Shown here piece by piece: positions 34,736 to 48,064 of a DNA stretch of 64,000 bases. A model generated the notes under the pieces. That model was not told the DNA's origin and made no database searches. It worked only from the letters and a program-made list of their open reading frames with translations. Source of the stretch: Colias croceus (Eukaryota > Arthropoda > Insecta > Lepidoptera > Pieridae); assembly GCF_905220415.1 (NCBI RefSeq), contig NC_059537.1, positions 6,579,622-6,643,621 on the forward strand, in the 5' to 3' direction. Numbering within the stretch: position 1 is the first letter of the stretch; every line of letters begins with the position of its first letter. A program made the position numbers and the translations under genes.

Positions 34736-36908
34736 CTTCAGTCCTTATTGGCCTCATTGGAATTTACTTTAAACTAAAATATTATTACAATATAATAACG
34801 TTCTAACAATCTCCAATCTCGTTACTATAATGCTATCCAGTTACAAAGGATATTTTAATCATATCGCGAACAAGTAGGAACAAATTGGTTTATAAGCAAA
34901 GTAATAAATAGCGCCGAACCGAAAGGTGAGTTAACTTTGTAGACAAACTTCGCTGATTTTGTTATGTGTTACACTTGGAGTCAGAAAGTTATAGAGTAGA
35001 ATATACACCTGTTTATCTCAATTACCTCTCTTGTTTTACGTTGGTGTTTATCTTTTGTGTTAAGACAAGCGCCCGATGTTCCTGGTTCCGGATAACGCAG
35101 ACAAAGAAGTAGCAACGTGAGTAAATAGGATTTATTTAGTGAATTAGTTTTATTTATCTGATTCCGTAACGTTAAAGTTTAACATAAGGTCTATAGATTT
35201 TGTAACAGTACGAATGGTATTTTTTAATTACCTAATTAAAATAATATATTTTTAATTAATAGTATTACGTTTATAATGATAGTGATATCATCTATTTGGT
35301 TGCGCTATTAGTCATATATTTCAAAATATTTCACCTCATGAGTGTGTATAGGTACAATCATTTAACAAAACTTTATTAATTAACTCGAAAAGTTTTATCT
35401 ACTTAGTTTGAACATTGTGAAAGTTTTCTACTAATCCGTATTCCCAATTTTCCTAATTAAAATCTCCTTAATGAGACTCGACACAGATTAAAAGTGCCTT
35501 AGGATAAATTACATTAAATCCCTGAGAAAAATATGCCTAAATTGTTTATTTTGGAGATGTAACGTAAATACCAATTAAAATAATTGTTTTCACCAATCGA
35601 TACTGTAGATTGTAGTACATTCGGCAAATAAAAAGGATCTTAATTATTCACAGAGTATTATATTTTCCTTACGTCTAAAACGAAGTTCTTTCTTTGATTA
35701 TGAAATTTTATCGATGAGAAATTTGTTGATTTCTTAAATATTTTTATATAAAAATCCTATTAATTTCAGTTCAATTAATAATAATTATTACAGATTATAA
35801 TTTTATTCCACCATAATACAAGTATGTAATATATACTACATATTAAATATAGCAGTATTATATCTATGCCTTATTTTTAATAACATGAGAGAATATCGAA
35901 CTTTATCTAACAAAGCTTACTCCAAACTACTTTGAAGTTAGGAATAGAATTTCATCTTATGATACTATTTTGCCAAACTCCAATCTGAATGAGACCTTAA
36001 GTACTTAGGGACTAAGCTTAGACTTGTTTAAACATATATTCTCCAACCAGTGAAAACTTTACCAAGTTTTGGTGTCTTTTTTCGACGTCCATTCTATTGA
36101 ACTATTATCTGAAGTAGTTAGTTTTGAAGTTTTTAGACAAACTACACAGGCCCTTTCACAATATAAAAATTAAATTCGTATTGACTTCTATAGCACTTTT
36201 TCTTGTCATTGATTTTGAGCCAAACATTCAAAGATTATCAAAGCTGTTGTTATCTTAAAAAAATACATTCGTTTAAATTTTAGTTTTTACAACGGTAAAT
36301 AGTAAAGTATAAGGAATTATTGGCATTTATATATATTTAACTAATATTATTATTTTCTATCAAGTTCTTTAAGTATAGGTACAACATTTTGTGTGTATTT
36401 AAGACGTACATACATACATCATTCAAACAAAATCCGTAGCAGATAAATCAAGTGAATATCTTTTAAGAATAAAATGTTATAAGATTTGAAACTGCATACA
36501 ATACGAACATACGTTGAAAAAAAGTAGTATGTTATTTTAATGTTAATACAACAATATACGTTATAACCGATTGTGATCATCGAAACAAAATCTTAATTTA
36601 ATAATTTGTTTATAAACAACACACTCGTACAAAAATGTTTAATTTTCACGGGAAATGTTCGAAAATATTAAGTAACAGCTTATACTCGTATAGACTATAG
36701 TGGACGTCAGGGATATAGGAATTGGGTCACTCTGTTTGGTGGCCGAGGATAAGCCATGCTATAACTATGAAATAATTTAATGAATTACCTCGCTTATAAC
36801 ACGGCTATGGATAAAACACATTGTTTATGTTTTACTTTACTGACAACAATAAGGGCTCTGTGATTATTTTTTACAAAATCTAAGATTTGTCTCGTAGTTT
36901 ATAGAATA

Positions 36909-37086
36909 CTAGCTGTCCCGGCAAACGTTGTTCTGTCTTACTCATGTCACTTGGGGGAATGAAATATAGATGTTAGCCGATTCTCAGACCTACTCGATAT
37001 GCACAGAAAATTTCACGAGAATCGGTCCAGCCGTTTTGGAGGAGTATGGTAACTAACATTATGACATGAGAATTGTATATATTAGA
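36909..37086 (-). mobile_element. Non-autonomous Helitron
   Basis: Minus strand: A|TCTAATATATACAATTCTC at 37086, and at the 3' end GCCGGGACAG then CTAG|T at 36909. The 'gaatcggtccagccg' block matches the copies at 44.4 and 60.4 kb. The 3' hairpin differs from the CGAAGCCG type. Confidence 0.65.
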
Positions 37087-37160
37087 TAGTACCTATATTT
37101 CAGTTAAAATCCATTTCGTATGTAACCGAATATACACATAATAAATTCACAAGTTTGTAG

Positions 37161-37240
37161 TAAAATCCGTTAAACGGATTTAAAGCGCAATCAATTCATT
37201 ATAATTTAACGCCGCGTTTCGAACACTTTATAGCAAGCGT
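37161..37240. repeat. Short dispersed repeat shared with 54458-54518
   Basis: Shares the order 'aaacgg.tttaaagcgcaat' then 'gtttcgaacactt' with a diverged copy at 54458-54518. It looks like a fragment of an unidentified transposon. Confidence 0.4.
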
Positions 37241-38364
37241 GTTTCATTCATATTTAACGCATATTGATTTAAAATTCATGTCATGAAAAGAAACGTTTGT
37301 ACGAGATTTTTTAAAAGGTAAATAAGCCTGATAGATAATAATCAGTGTATTTTAAATATATATACAATTGTATGATGACAAGACGCTAACAATTTTATCG
37401 CCGAACCCAGAATCAAGCGTCAAGCAAAAAGGCTAACGAGAAGGTTGTATGCTAAACCACGTAGGTGTACAATCGAAAATCTTTACCCTCAGCTTTAGTC
37501 AGCAGTATTAATACGAGGGTTCTGCCGTTCTGAAGTAGGCGACATTAAGTCAATAAACCGGCGACAAAACGCGACGCTCAGCAGTTCCCTGCTACAACGA
37601 AACGGTTCGGTCACATGTGTTAGAACTACCGACACCTGGACGTGAAATGTATGCAAATAGCTGAAACATTTAAATAACCCGCCTTCGTATGGAGCCTATA
37701 CCAGTGTATTTAATGGTTGGAAACGTGTAATTTTGTAGTTTGCAGCATTTAGGACCACTTTAAATCGTTCGTGAATAATTAATTTCATCCGTTATGTGTA
37801 CGGTGTTGCAGTACAACTATTGCAATATTTTAGCCGTGCAATAAACGTGAATGGAACTGAATAAAACAATAAAAATTGTTCGCTACCAATAATTATAATG
37901 GAAACCTCAGTGATTGTTTTGACAGTTCAAATCCTTAATACCTTTTTATAAAGAAACATCGGCCAATAGCAACGGTAATAATAATCAAGGCTTTTCTTTA
38001 AGACAAAGCCTTTATTATTATTTGTGACGATTTTTTAATAGTCCATCAATTTTCGAATCATAAAATCTATAATGAGCAAATAATGAGTATTTTCTTGAAA
38101 AGGAGCATTGTCAATCATTGTGAAAAGAATAATATTGTATTTGAGCGAATAATAAATATATTGTTTCATGTTTAAGCGTCACGAATTATTTTGTAGAGAT
38201 TCTCATAAATTATAAAATTCAGTGAAACATGTGGACAACTCATCACTAAGTACCTTCATATGTAAATAATATTATGTAAGTACTTAGTAAAAAGTAAAAG
38301 TAAAGTATATCCATTAGTCCGATGTGTATGATTTTAATAGGTAGGTAGATGAGTTTAGAATTAA

Positions 38365-38539
38365 TCTATATATAAATGAAACCCATTTCGCGTTGTCACG
38401 GCATCACGTGTGAACGGCTGAACCGATTTCGATAATTATTTTTTTTAATATTTGTGGAAGGCCAAGGATGGCTCTTATGTAGAGAAAGCGTAAATATGTA
38501 CCACGGGCGAAGCCGGGGCGAAGCCGGGGCGACCCCTAG
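38365..38539 (+). mobile_element. Non-autonomous Helitron with duplicated 3' hairpin
   Basis: A|TCTATATATAAATG at 38365 and CTAG|T at 38536-38539. The 3' hairpin unit 'cgaagccggggcg' is present twice in tandem just before the end, unlike the other copies here. Confidence 0.7.
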
Positions 38540-40099
38540 TGTCTTTATAATAACTGAAGGTAATGCCATAGTTTATATATTTAACAAATCCGAAAGTAAA
38601 AGGAATTATTATAATATGTATATTCATTGATTAGCTCTACCTTCCTTTCGTGTTTCATGTTGTGCTAATAATGTATTCCAAATAGCTCATTGCCAACATG
38701 AATATTATTTACTGTTTAACATAATATCTAGAATTAAGTTGGTCTAACAAACTACTTCTTTTTTGTTCCACAATATTAAAAAAAAATGTTTTAGCTGTAA
38801 AACTAATTATAAACTTTATAAGTTTTTGAATAGATTTTTTAAAGCCAATAATTTATCATCAAACTCGTCATAATTCACAGGATAATATTCTATACAATGC
38901 CAAAGAAATAATAAAGCTGGTGAGCAACAATAAACAAGGTTTTTCTTGACAAAACAACATTGACGTGTTGAAAGCAATTAGCAATGGGGGTAACGAACGG
39001 AATATACAGAAATTAATTAAAAACAAACCGAATAATGAATTTGCCACCCGCAATAAAATATTACGACTCGAATAGAAACTAGAGGTCTAATTGGATATGA
39101 AACTTTGTTATGAAACAAAACTTTTCGTGAAATGTACAAAGTATTGTTTTAAACAATAACGCATGTTAACTTTATTTTATTTTCTCTCGTGAGTTTAAGA
39201 TTTTATGGAGGTATTGCTTGATAGAATATTATTATTATAATGACGGAATATTAATAAATAAATACTGATATGAAGAACAATAATGTTGAATGAACATCCT
39301 ATGCGAAAACAAACTACTTAATTTTATTTCTTGTTGTATAAAAAAAAACTCAATAATTTTAACAAGAAACTTCGCTTATGTATGTTTGAGTTTTTTTTAC
39401 ATTATTATTTTAATATAACTTATAAGCTTAAGAGGAAAAACGTTGATTAAGGTTAATCACGGATTAAAATTGCCAATAAGTAGTTTCTTAGTATTTTGTA
39501 GCGTGCACTATTTTCACTCATAAATTATAAAACTCCACGAACGTAATCTGATTAAAATAAACTCGATATTTCATTAATCAAGCGTATTGAGGACTGTTAA
39601 AGCATCCTTATGAAAATAAATCAGACGCGTAAAAATGGTTCACTTATTTAATTAAAAGGCACGCTACACGAATTAATTTTAATCCGCGTTCGTCTACCTA
39701 CAACTACATTTCCATTACTATTTTTATATAAAAAGCAGTAGCGTTTCTTGGAATATGTAGGTAATTGTATTTTTTGTTTGTTTGTCCATACTTCATTTAT
39801 AATTCATTAAGTGTAAATAATAATAAACTAAAAAAACTTTTTAAACAAAATAATATTAATACCACAACAATCTTTAAACTACATTTTAAACATGTCAATG
39901 GATAGCATTATAGTATCTAGATTTGAGATATTCACCACGTATTTTGCACGTGTAAAACTCATGATCTAGTATGTTTTAATCATCGTAAGTGTGAAGCAGA
40001 TCGACCAATGCACGTATACACGCACCGGCACATACATAATATTAAAACACATCCACGCGGAACACTGAACGCATCTCATTCTGGTGCGATATCACGGTT

Positions 40100-40285
40100 A
40101 TCATTATGGAAGGTGAACGGAGATCGTGTACAGTCATAGACACGCCGCGGAACGCACTCGCAGGGTTGGACCGACGTTACGTCGCCGAAGCGCGGCGCGG
40201 ACTGCCTGCCGTATCCCTACAGCCCCCGCCCGCCCACCGCTCTGTCACCGCCACTTGCCCAAATCCAGACCAGTTTTCATTAATG
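40100..40285. promoter_or_regulatory. GC/CpG-rich block next to the secreted-isoform exon
   Basis: About 180 nt strongly enriched in G+C and CpG, containing 'gccgaagcgcggcgcgg' and C-runs, in a region otherwise AT-rich. It lies immediately downstream (minus strand) of the signal-peptide exon. Open frames on both strands here are short and unlike any family. It may be a regulatory or promoter element, which is inference only. Confidence 0.3.
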
Positions 40286-40322
40286 TTGTTATCGGTGTAA
40301 AGTTCGGCCAAGTCAAACTTAC

Positions 40323-40401
40323 AATCTACAGCTTCAATTAACTGTCCGTAAAATAACACTAAACAAGCGAATTCGCGATAACTTTTCGCCGCCGACAACA
40401 T
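40323..40401 (-). CDS. Agrin alternative first coding exon, signal peptide (secreted isoform)
   Basis: Starts at ATG 40401 and encodes 26 residues plus one base. It has basic residues K6 and R9, then a hydrophobic run FACLVLFYG (11-19) and a possible cleavage site after Ile-Glu-Ala (22-24). It ends at a strong donor, GATT|GTAAGT. The leftover base T and phase 1 are identical to those of the transmembrane exon at 33949-34735, so both can splice to the 36-nt exon at 26699 and both create Tyr at the junction. In vertebrate agrin alternative first exons likewise give secreted and membrane forms. A longer open frame continues past the donor to 40177, but it runs into GC-rich DNA and I treat it as intron. 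The ATG context is weak (T at -3). No transcript evidence, so moderate confidence. Confidence 0.55.
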
Positions 40402-40962
40402 TGAAATTCTATTACGCTTTATTCCATTATATCGACGTTTTGTAAGCGATTATTAAGAATCGTTTCAATATCAAAGCTAGCCAATCATGACATTGTACGT
40501 GGTAAATGATTTGTGAACTAATTTAAGTTGGCGAACAATGTTAGTACAAGCTCTATTGTTCCTTTATCGATGGCTCTCGGTATTGTCTATAAACTAAACA
40601 TACATGAATATTCCACATTACAGTTAGTTATCTTATAATTGATCTGTTTACTTTAAAAGCACGTCATCCTAATCTACGTTGGTCATTGATACCTCATGGT
40701 AATGTTCTGCACTCAAAAGAGAGTTCAGAGTTTAGGATAAGCCATTAGATTTTTTTACATTTTCAATATATAATTACAATACATGGAGTATTGTAATTTT
40801 CAAAAGTAAGCACACTTTATGGTACTTAAACTAATGTACTGACGATTTCTTTATAACAGCACGCCTTCCGATATCGCTCTATGACTATATTAAAAGTTGT
40901 GAAAACTCTAAAACTGGAGCACCGCAAATAAACAGTCTATAACAGTAAAGCTGTAACACTAC

Positions 40963-41143
40963 ATAGTATAAAACAAAGTCGCTTTCTCTGTCCCTATGTC
41001 CCTTTGTATGCTTAAATCTTTAAAACTACGCAACGGATTTTGATGCGGTTTTTTTAATAGATAGAGTGATTCAAGAGAAAGGTTTTAGTATATAATTTAT
41101 TAGGTTTTAGACAAAGCGGGCGAAGCCGCGGGTGGCAAGCTAG
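40963..41143 (+). mobile_element. Helitron-like element, 5' end uncertain
   Basis: Ends with the hairpin GCGGGCGAAGCCGCGGG and CTAG|T at 41140-41143. The 5' part ('aaaacaaagtcgctttctc...') is of a different family from the other copies, and I do not see a clean A|TC start. Confidence 0.5.
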
Positions 41144-42406
41144 TAATATATAACCATCTTAACATTTTTCACAAAAGCAATTTACAGCCTATTCCTGTAT
41201 CTATGTAAACGCATGAACATAGTTACGTAATAAGACGAAGCATTATTATATTTCTGAGACGCTTGTACGTTTTCTTCATTCCTCATTAATTATAATACGT
41301 TGTAACGAGTAATTAACGCCTAAATAATAAATAATCTCACGTTGTAGATGCTAACAGATATTTCAAAGTCTCTACATTTTAGCAGATATTCCAAGAAATT
41401 ATCTTACACAACATGTAAAATAACTAAACATTAGAAACTATGCTAACAACGTTAAGTTACTAGCTGGTATGAAAATAAAAAATAAAATTTGTCATTCTTA
41501 CATCAGTTTCCAACACCGATCGCCCCAGTACCGAATCCGTGCGATGCGCAACAATAATTGATTTTTCTTTTTGCTTGAAAAACTGTAAAAGGATGTTGAG
41601 GGACAAACCGAGAGGAAAGTTCCACGCAAACGCGAACGTTACTTATCTGCCGCCGCCGAGCTGACAGCTGCAGATGAAAAATTGAAATTGTGTGAGATAA
41701 AACTACCTAACTGCCGCTGCAACGCCGCGCGAACAATGTGATGACAAGAACGTAATAATTTCAACTTGTGTACCGAATGCATATTGTGATTTTTGTGACA
41801 CTTGCATTGCGCAAACATTTGCATCTTTTATTAAAACACCGGAAGGTCCCATTGAATATGCAATCCAAGCTTAGTTACAATTTATCATAAAGTTATAGCA
41901 GCAATTCACGCTTCTTAACTCTTAATATAAATTATAGTGTTGTAGTTTTATTTTTAATCTTAATCTTTTGACAATATTTCCCTTACATAAGTACATTTTA
42001 CTGAAATTGAATGTCAGTCGAAATTAAAAGTACGGTAGTCATTTTTCGATTAAAATCCTCGCGATGTTCTACGAAGGAAAGAGGATCATTGGCTTAAATC
42101 CAACAAGAAATGTTTATTTTGTATAACGTAGTTTGTTTCATGATAATAAGTTCAAGAGGTAGGCGAAGCTTGCACTCTAAATATAGATAAACGCTTTGTA
42201 GAACGAGAAGAGTAAAACGAAAGCCTGGGATAATAGAATGATGTTCATTTTAACTTTATAATTCAAACAATTTCAAGTAATTATAATTATCCGTCTCAGA
42301 GAAAAGTAGACGGATATATAAGTGGATGATAGAGTAAGATCAATTTAAAACCATTAATATAAGCCACTCTATATGCATGAATACATAAATATTTATCAGA
42401 TTAAAA

Positions 42407-42455
42407 CATTGAGTTAATATTTACTTCGTACGTAGTACATAATATTAACTCAATG
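42407..42455. repeat. Short hairpin
   Basis: Arms CATTGAGTTAATATT and its complement AATATTAACTCAATG with a loop containing TACGTA. No flanking element recognised. Confidence 0.5.
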
Positions 42456-44435
42456 GATTAAAACTTGATCATACTTAAAATTTGCCGAATATGCAAACTA
42501 CTTTTTACATAAAATATGTAACGTTCTTTAAGCGTGAAATTTATCGTCCGTCAAAAATCCGCATAGCACCAAGTGAGCATTTCATTTTTATACGAACTCA
42601 TATCCATTGAATGTATTTACGATAGGAGAGCGGACAATATGGAAATTCACGACCTTATCCCGATCCTATATCAATTGAGCGAGACCTGTAACTGTTCCTA
42701 GTGACAACAGCACTCGGTACAAACATGCAATAATAACGAAACTGTTCAAAAGTGTCAACTTGATTTCTTCCCTCCTGCGCTTCTATTTACGAGGCAGGCG
42801 TTACAAAAATCTTGCGTAAATCAAAGTCATAAATTCTCCTATCGTGAATGAACATTTCTCTTTCGCACGGACGTCTACAACAGTTGAATGGATAACGTCG
42901 ACCCACCCTCATAGGATCACCTCTACCAAGTCATTTGCTTTTGTTCGCGGGGCAATTAATAACAGACAGAAGGGCGTTTTCGAACCGCAGGCGCCAATGC
43001 TATATCAGTAATGATCTAACGAGGTTTCGCAGGCAACACAGATTTCGAACTATCGATCAAAGTCTTAGAAATAGAGCCACTTTTGAATCGACAGCTCCCA
43101 ATAGCTAATTTAATGTAGTTACAACTTAGCTTCTAAACTATTTCATAAAATGTTCGTGTTTCAGTATTGCATGGAAATACTTATTTTTCCTACATAAGTG
43201 AGATGGGTTAAATCACTAAATCGCACAAAAAAATATGTTAAACGATATAAATATTGTTTTACAATTAATGATATTCCAAAAGTACAGTATCTTTGGAATA
43301 TTACGGCAATCAATGATTAAATAAATATCTACTTTTATACACATTAACAAAAAATAGCAAGAATGTAATCCAACTGAAATCGAAATAGCTAATTACTAAA
43401 TGGCGTGTTCTTTACGCTACAGCCGTGCAATTTTATTAAAGTAATAGGTCAGCTAAGGCGTATATTATATTGAAACGTAATATATTTGTGTTATTACTCT
43501 TGTGAAAATAGAATTAATATAGCCTCTATATAACTCGAGTGCACTTTGTACCATAACTACAAAACATATTTAAATATTAAGTAACGTTCAGTATTTGGTA
43601 TTTATAAGGTATTATTATTTATCGTAAATATAAATTTGTAATGCATGATGGTAAATAAATTATTTTTACTTCTTTACAGTTCCTCCATCCTCCAAAACTA
43701 CATCGCAATTTCAATGTCTTATTAGAAATTAAAACTACAGTAATTATTAAAATGACGGTCTGTTATCCCTAGATAAGTAAGAAGTTTTTATAAGGCACGA
43801 GACAAATTAAAAGTGATATTTTTTAACGAAATGGTCCAATGGTAATTAATTACCTGACTAAAATAATAAACATTTTTAGAAAACATTTCATAAACTTAAT
43901 GTAGATAGATACTATGTCGATTAGTAGATTATATTGCACAGCCATTTCAGCCAATATAAAAAGCAAGTGTCAGTCACTTCGACATATAATGTTGACATTA
44001 CTAGGCAACTCTAAGCACACATTGAAAGGTCCCTGCAAAGGGGAAGCAATAAACTTTTATAACATCGCGTTACACAAATTTTTCAACGCGGATTTCTTAC
44101 CATTTTCCGTGTCACATTACGGCAGTGCCGCCTAAACATCGGCCAAGTTCTACATTGTTGTTTACGACAAACTTGGAACTTAGTAGGGGCAATTCAGCTC
44201 ATAAATTTTCGTGTAATAACAGCTCTTAGTTTCCCTAGACACTTGTAGGAGTAGAGCTATAAGCTACGGCTGCTAAGTAACCAGGTCACCACATCGATAC
44301 ACCCTGTTCGCATATTGCATTAATGGTTAGCTCCCGTAACTATATTTGTGCGTCTTGCACCCCAAGCTGAACGCTACTCGTCTCATACAAATCCGTCACA
44401 TGCATGTCACATGCATGTTTCATCAGGTTTATTCA

Positions 44436-44585
44436 TGTATAATAATAATCTCTGTACTCCTCAGAAACGGCTTAACCGATTCCCATGAAATTTCTGTGCC
44501 TATTGGGTAGATCAGAGAATCGGAGAATTTTTTTCATACTCCTTTGTTAAGAGTAAGTTAGAGCAACGTTTAGCAGGGCAGCTAA
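44436..44585 (+). mobile_element. Degraded Helitron copy
   Basis: Related to the 36909 and 60382 copies ('tactcctcagaaacggct', 'ccgattcccatgaaatt'). The 3' end reads CAGCTAA instead of CTAGT and the 5' end is diverged, so boundaries are approximate. Confidence 0.45.
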
Positions 44586-46794
44586 TTCATATAGCTGATC
44601 GAAATTTATGCATCAACCTAGCATAGTATTTATTTTACAAAATATGTTAAAATTGTCCAATGCAACCAGGATATAATGAAAATCTCTGTGCAACGTTTCA
44701 AAGTAGGTATGTGCTATTATAGAGGCGAAACTGTAATTTCGCAGCTATTCAAAACATGTGTAAAATTTCATAATGTATTAATTAAAACCAATACTAAGAA
44801 ATAATGTAAATAGAATCTGATCGTGATGTTTCATCAATTTATAACTGGAATTATTATTATTTTTCATCTAAAACATACACAATTTATGTAAAACATATTT
44901 TTTTGAAATATAATTTGCGTTTCTAATAATAATAGAAGACAACAAAATTATATGAAGTAATAATTAATTGAATTCTATAAATGCACCCTTCGATTATTAT
45001 AGCATGTGCTAAAAGTTATACGGAATGTTAACCGCAATAATATTCGAGTGGGAGTGTACTCTATATCAATAAAATTATGCGTTTGGAGCTAAAGTAGTAA
45101 TCAAGCTCTATTATTACAAATAAACTATTCCGCTTAAATTAATATGATCAAAATTTGCTTACGAAGTTCTGTTAACATTAAAATACTATTTGTTTGATTA
45201 CTACAGCCAAAGAAAGAAATTAGAAAAAATAATTTAAAAAAAAACAGTTACTTATGTCGCGAAATGACAATTATCTAACAAATGTGAAAAGGAAAAAAGG
45301 CAGGAAAATCTCACGAATTCTCAAAACGTTGTCAGGTTGAAAATTTTGAATTCCATTCGTTTCTTTACACATATTTAATGAGACACAAAAACCACGTCGT
45401 GTTTCCTTTGAATTTTACGAGTGTGTAAGTTCCAAATATAATCAGTGACAATTCCAAGTGGAATTTACACACAGAATTCTACCTCCGTCGGCGGGCGACC
45501 GGCGACCGCATGCCGCAGCGTAATTAGCTGAATATGACTTTTAAACTAAGAGTATTTCAACAAAGCCTTTCCGTACTATTATGAACAATAGCACATATTT
45601 TAGAAGGAGCTCATTTATATTAATACGACTTTATAATTTCACTACTCAAATAAATTTACAATTTTAATACTTTAGCGAGCGCTGCTAATACTTAATACTG
45701 TTTTACGGGAAGGAATTTGAAATTCAACCAATGCTCATGAAAACAAATGTATCTAAATTTTCCCGGTAAACCCAAGCTGAATAGCAAGTATGTGCACCCG
45801 TATAAAGAATGAGGCTGAGTCAAATATATTCCTAAGTATGGCTTACTAAGGTTAGAGGGTAACTTCTCACGTAACATCTAATCATAATAAATTGTCCTAC
45901 ACATTATGGCCTCGATTGAACTGAGCTACCCACATATTTTTATATAAAATATCATGGAAACTTTTAATATTATTGCCTCGCTAAAATATATTATTAGTTA
46001 TTTCTTTGGTATATCATTGCTCCGGTTTTTAATTTCACGTCACGTCTGCGCGAGGAAGCTGACCGTAGGTAGGTAATACTGGTTCGTGGAGCCTCGCTAT
46101 ATATCATATCGCCATTTCAATTTACTGAGTCTAACATGGCAGTAATAGGTCACCATTGCCGTGTGCTGAAAGACCTAAATTTGTATTCAAGAAACGATAC
46201 GATCATTAGTCAGTGCAATTTTCTTCGCATTCTACATGAATGGTATCGTTATCGTCGAAATGATATAAATAATATTACATAATTGCTTTACATCTGAATT
46301 GGAAATTAAATAGAACTGGACTTCGATAAGTTCTAGACTAAATTATTTCGTTCACTGCGTTCTGCTTCTTGTCGACACCCGGTATAAATGCTAGGTATTA
46401 ATTGAAGTGCAATGTGGGAAATAACTGTCAACGCATTAATATTCAAAATTGAAAATAACCTTCTCGCTAAGCGTTGCTTTTAGCGTAATCATAAATGTAA
46501 ACTAGACACTTAAAATACCTTGTTGCTTGAGATGTCTCTCCATTTATGTTTCTCATTCCACGTCATGTACTTATTTTTAATACCCTTGCTCATAAAATAT
46601 TTGAAATATAAGGTGAGCGTTGAATAAGTTCGCAGTAGAACATGTATAAAATACTTTAATTTATTATACTTATATTTGAGTAAAATGTTGTTTATTATTA
46701 TTTAGAATAATGAACTGAGTTAACTTTTGTGTTGTAAAAATTAATACCTATGTCTGATGAGATGCCACGTAGGTATATATACGCAACTTATGTC

Positions 46795-48064
46795 TTAACC
46801 TCCTGAGACCCAGGATTTTTTTCTCTTTCTTTTGTAATAAAAATTAGCTGTATCTGTTCTAATGCAATTATAAATATTCAAAAAAATTGTAAAAAAAATC
46901 TTTCGTGGAAAACTTGGATTTTCTTTATGTCATGTATATATTACAGGGGGTCCCAGTTCCAAGTGTAATAAGTTTATGAAAATGAAGAAAAACTACATGT
47001 TTTTTTAGTTATTATATATTTTTAAACTTGAATCTAAATAGTTATTATTCTATCCATTGTTCTGTGTCTATTTTTTGTACCTTGGTTCATAGATAGGTAT
47101 TTTTAAGGGTGAGAAACGACCAGTTCATGTATTTTGCACCGGCGTGGTGGTGTATTTATATTGTCACGTCCACCCCTAGGTCTTATTTCTAATCCATCCT
47201 CTCGGTCAGCCTCCCCATAAGCTTGGTCCACGTCATGTGCGTCCCCGAGATGGTCTGCCAACAACTGAAGATGACATACATAGTGACGATTCTGTTCTGA
47301 AATGACTCATACTCATTGGACGAATGGAAGAAGAATCATGTTCTGGTATTTGGGCGGCTTCATCGGTATCATTTGGGGTATTATCTTCATCTCAAACATT
47401 TATTTATTCAATTAGACTTCTTCTAAAAGCAATTTTGAATCGTCACAACAGTATTAACATTTACCACCGATTCGGAAAGCAGTATCTATGGAGAAGAACC
47501 GGCAAGAAACTCCATAGGTCCATCATATAGGTCAATATTTGACTCATCCAGGTGTTGGTAGATCTCAGTATCTTATAATCCTTGGAAATTATAATAAAAT
47601 CTGTAACATAAACTAAAGAATGTCATATAGGTAATACATGGGACTCTAGTAACCAATACCAATTTGGCAAGAATTGAGACCAAATGTCTTACCAGTATGA
47701 CATAAAAGAAAACATTAATATTTTTCACAAGTTTTAGATTTATCTTACAAAATAACTATTGCAGTTGCAGAAATAATATCTATTATCATTAGATATACAA
47801 AGATATACTGCAATATACGAATGGTTCCACTAGAAATATAAGATTACTGACCACGTGTTTGCCGTCGCACAGCCACCGTCAACTTCGAAATGAGAATACT
47901 TCAAATCACTGTCACTTATAAAACCAAAATCCGTTTAATATAGTGGATGACATACCACTACATAGATTTGAGGTATTATTCGCGCATATACGCAAAAGAT
48001 GGCGTTGAAATATTTTTTTATTGTTTATGTAATATATATATGACCGCAGGCCCCAGGAGGTTAA
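46795..48064. mobile_element. piggyBac-like non-autonomous element, copy 1
   Basis: 1270 bp including TTAA at both ends. Termini TTAACCTCCTGAGACC and GGCCCCAGGAGGTTAA form imperfect inverted repeats of about 12 bp. The minus strand has decayed pieces of an acidic leader-like frame (for example NTPNDTDEAAQIPEHD near 47330-47390), which could be the start of a lost transposase. No transposase core is present. A LINE 3'-tail fragment (about 47390-47519) is embedded. The Met frame at 47324-47530 on the plus strand crosses that insertion and is not a gene. Confidence 0.78.

Larger units (their letters stand above)
34736..40322. other. Region between the two alternative first exons
   Basis: Upstream sequence and probable promoter area for the transmembrane isoform, which is also intron 1 of the secreted isoform. 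It contains two Helitrons (36909-37086, 38365-38539), a short shared repeat at 37161-37240 and a GC-rich block at about 40100-40280. No coding supported. Confidence 0.6.
195..40401 (-). other. Insect agrin gene, partial (3' end outside window)
   Basis: Extent of the one gene supported here, read on the minus strand from two alternative first exons (40323-40401 and 33949-34735) to the last visible exon (195-362). Agrins are large extracellular matrix proteoglycans. In vertebrates they organise synapses and basement membranes through FS, laminin-EGF and LamG domains. The exons read 8 FS modules, 2 laminin-EGF, 1 FS, then an EB/EGF-like exon, and all splice phases are compatible, giving 1281 codons plus one base for the membrane isoform. 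The LamG part would lie beyond position 1. Teneurins are also type II membrane proteins, but they lack Kazal/FS modules. Exon ends come from manual reading of AG/GT sites, with no transcript support. Product identity is inferred from architecture. Confidence 0.85.

Noticed and set aside
40106..40341. Plus-strand frames in the GC-rich block as a gene
   Set aside because: Two overlapping frames of similar length, with no family resemblance and no splice support. They arise from high G+C.
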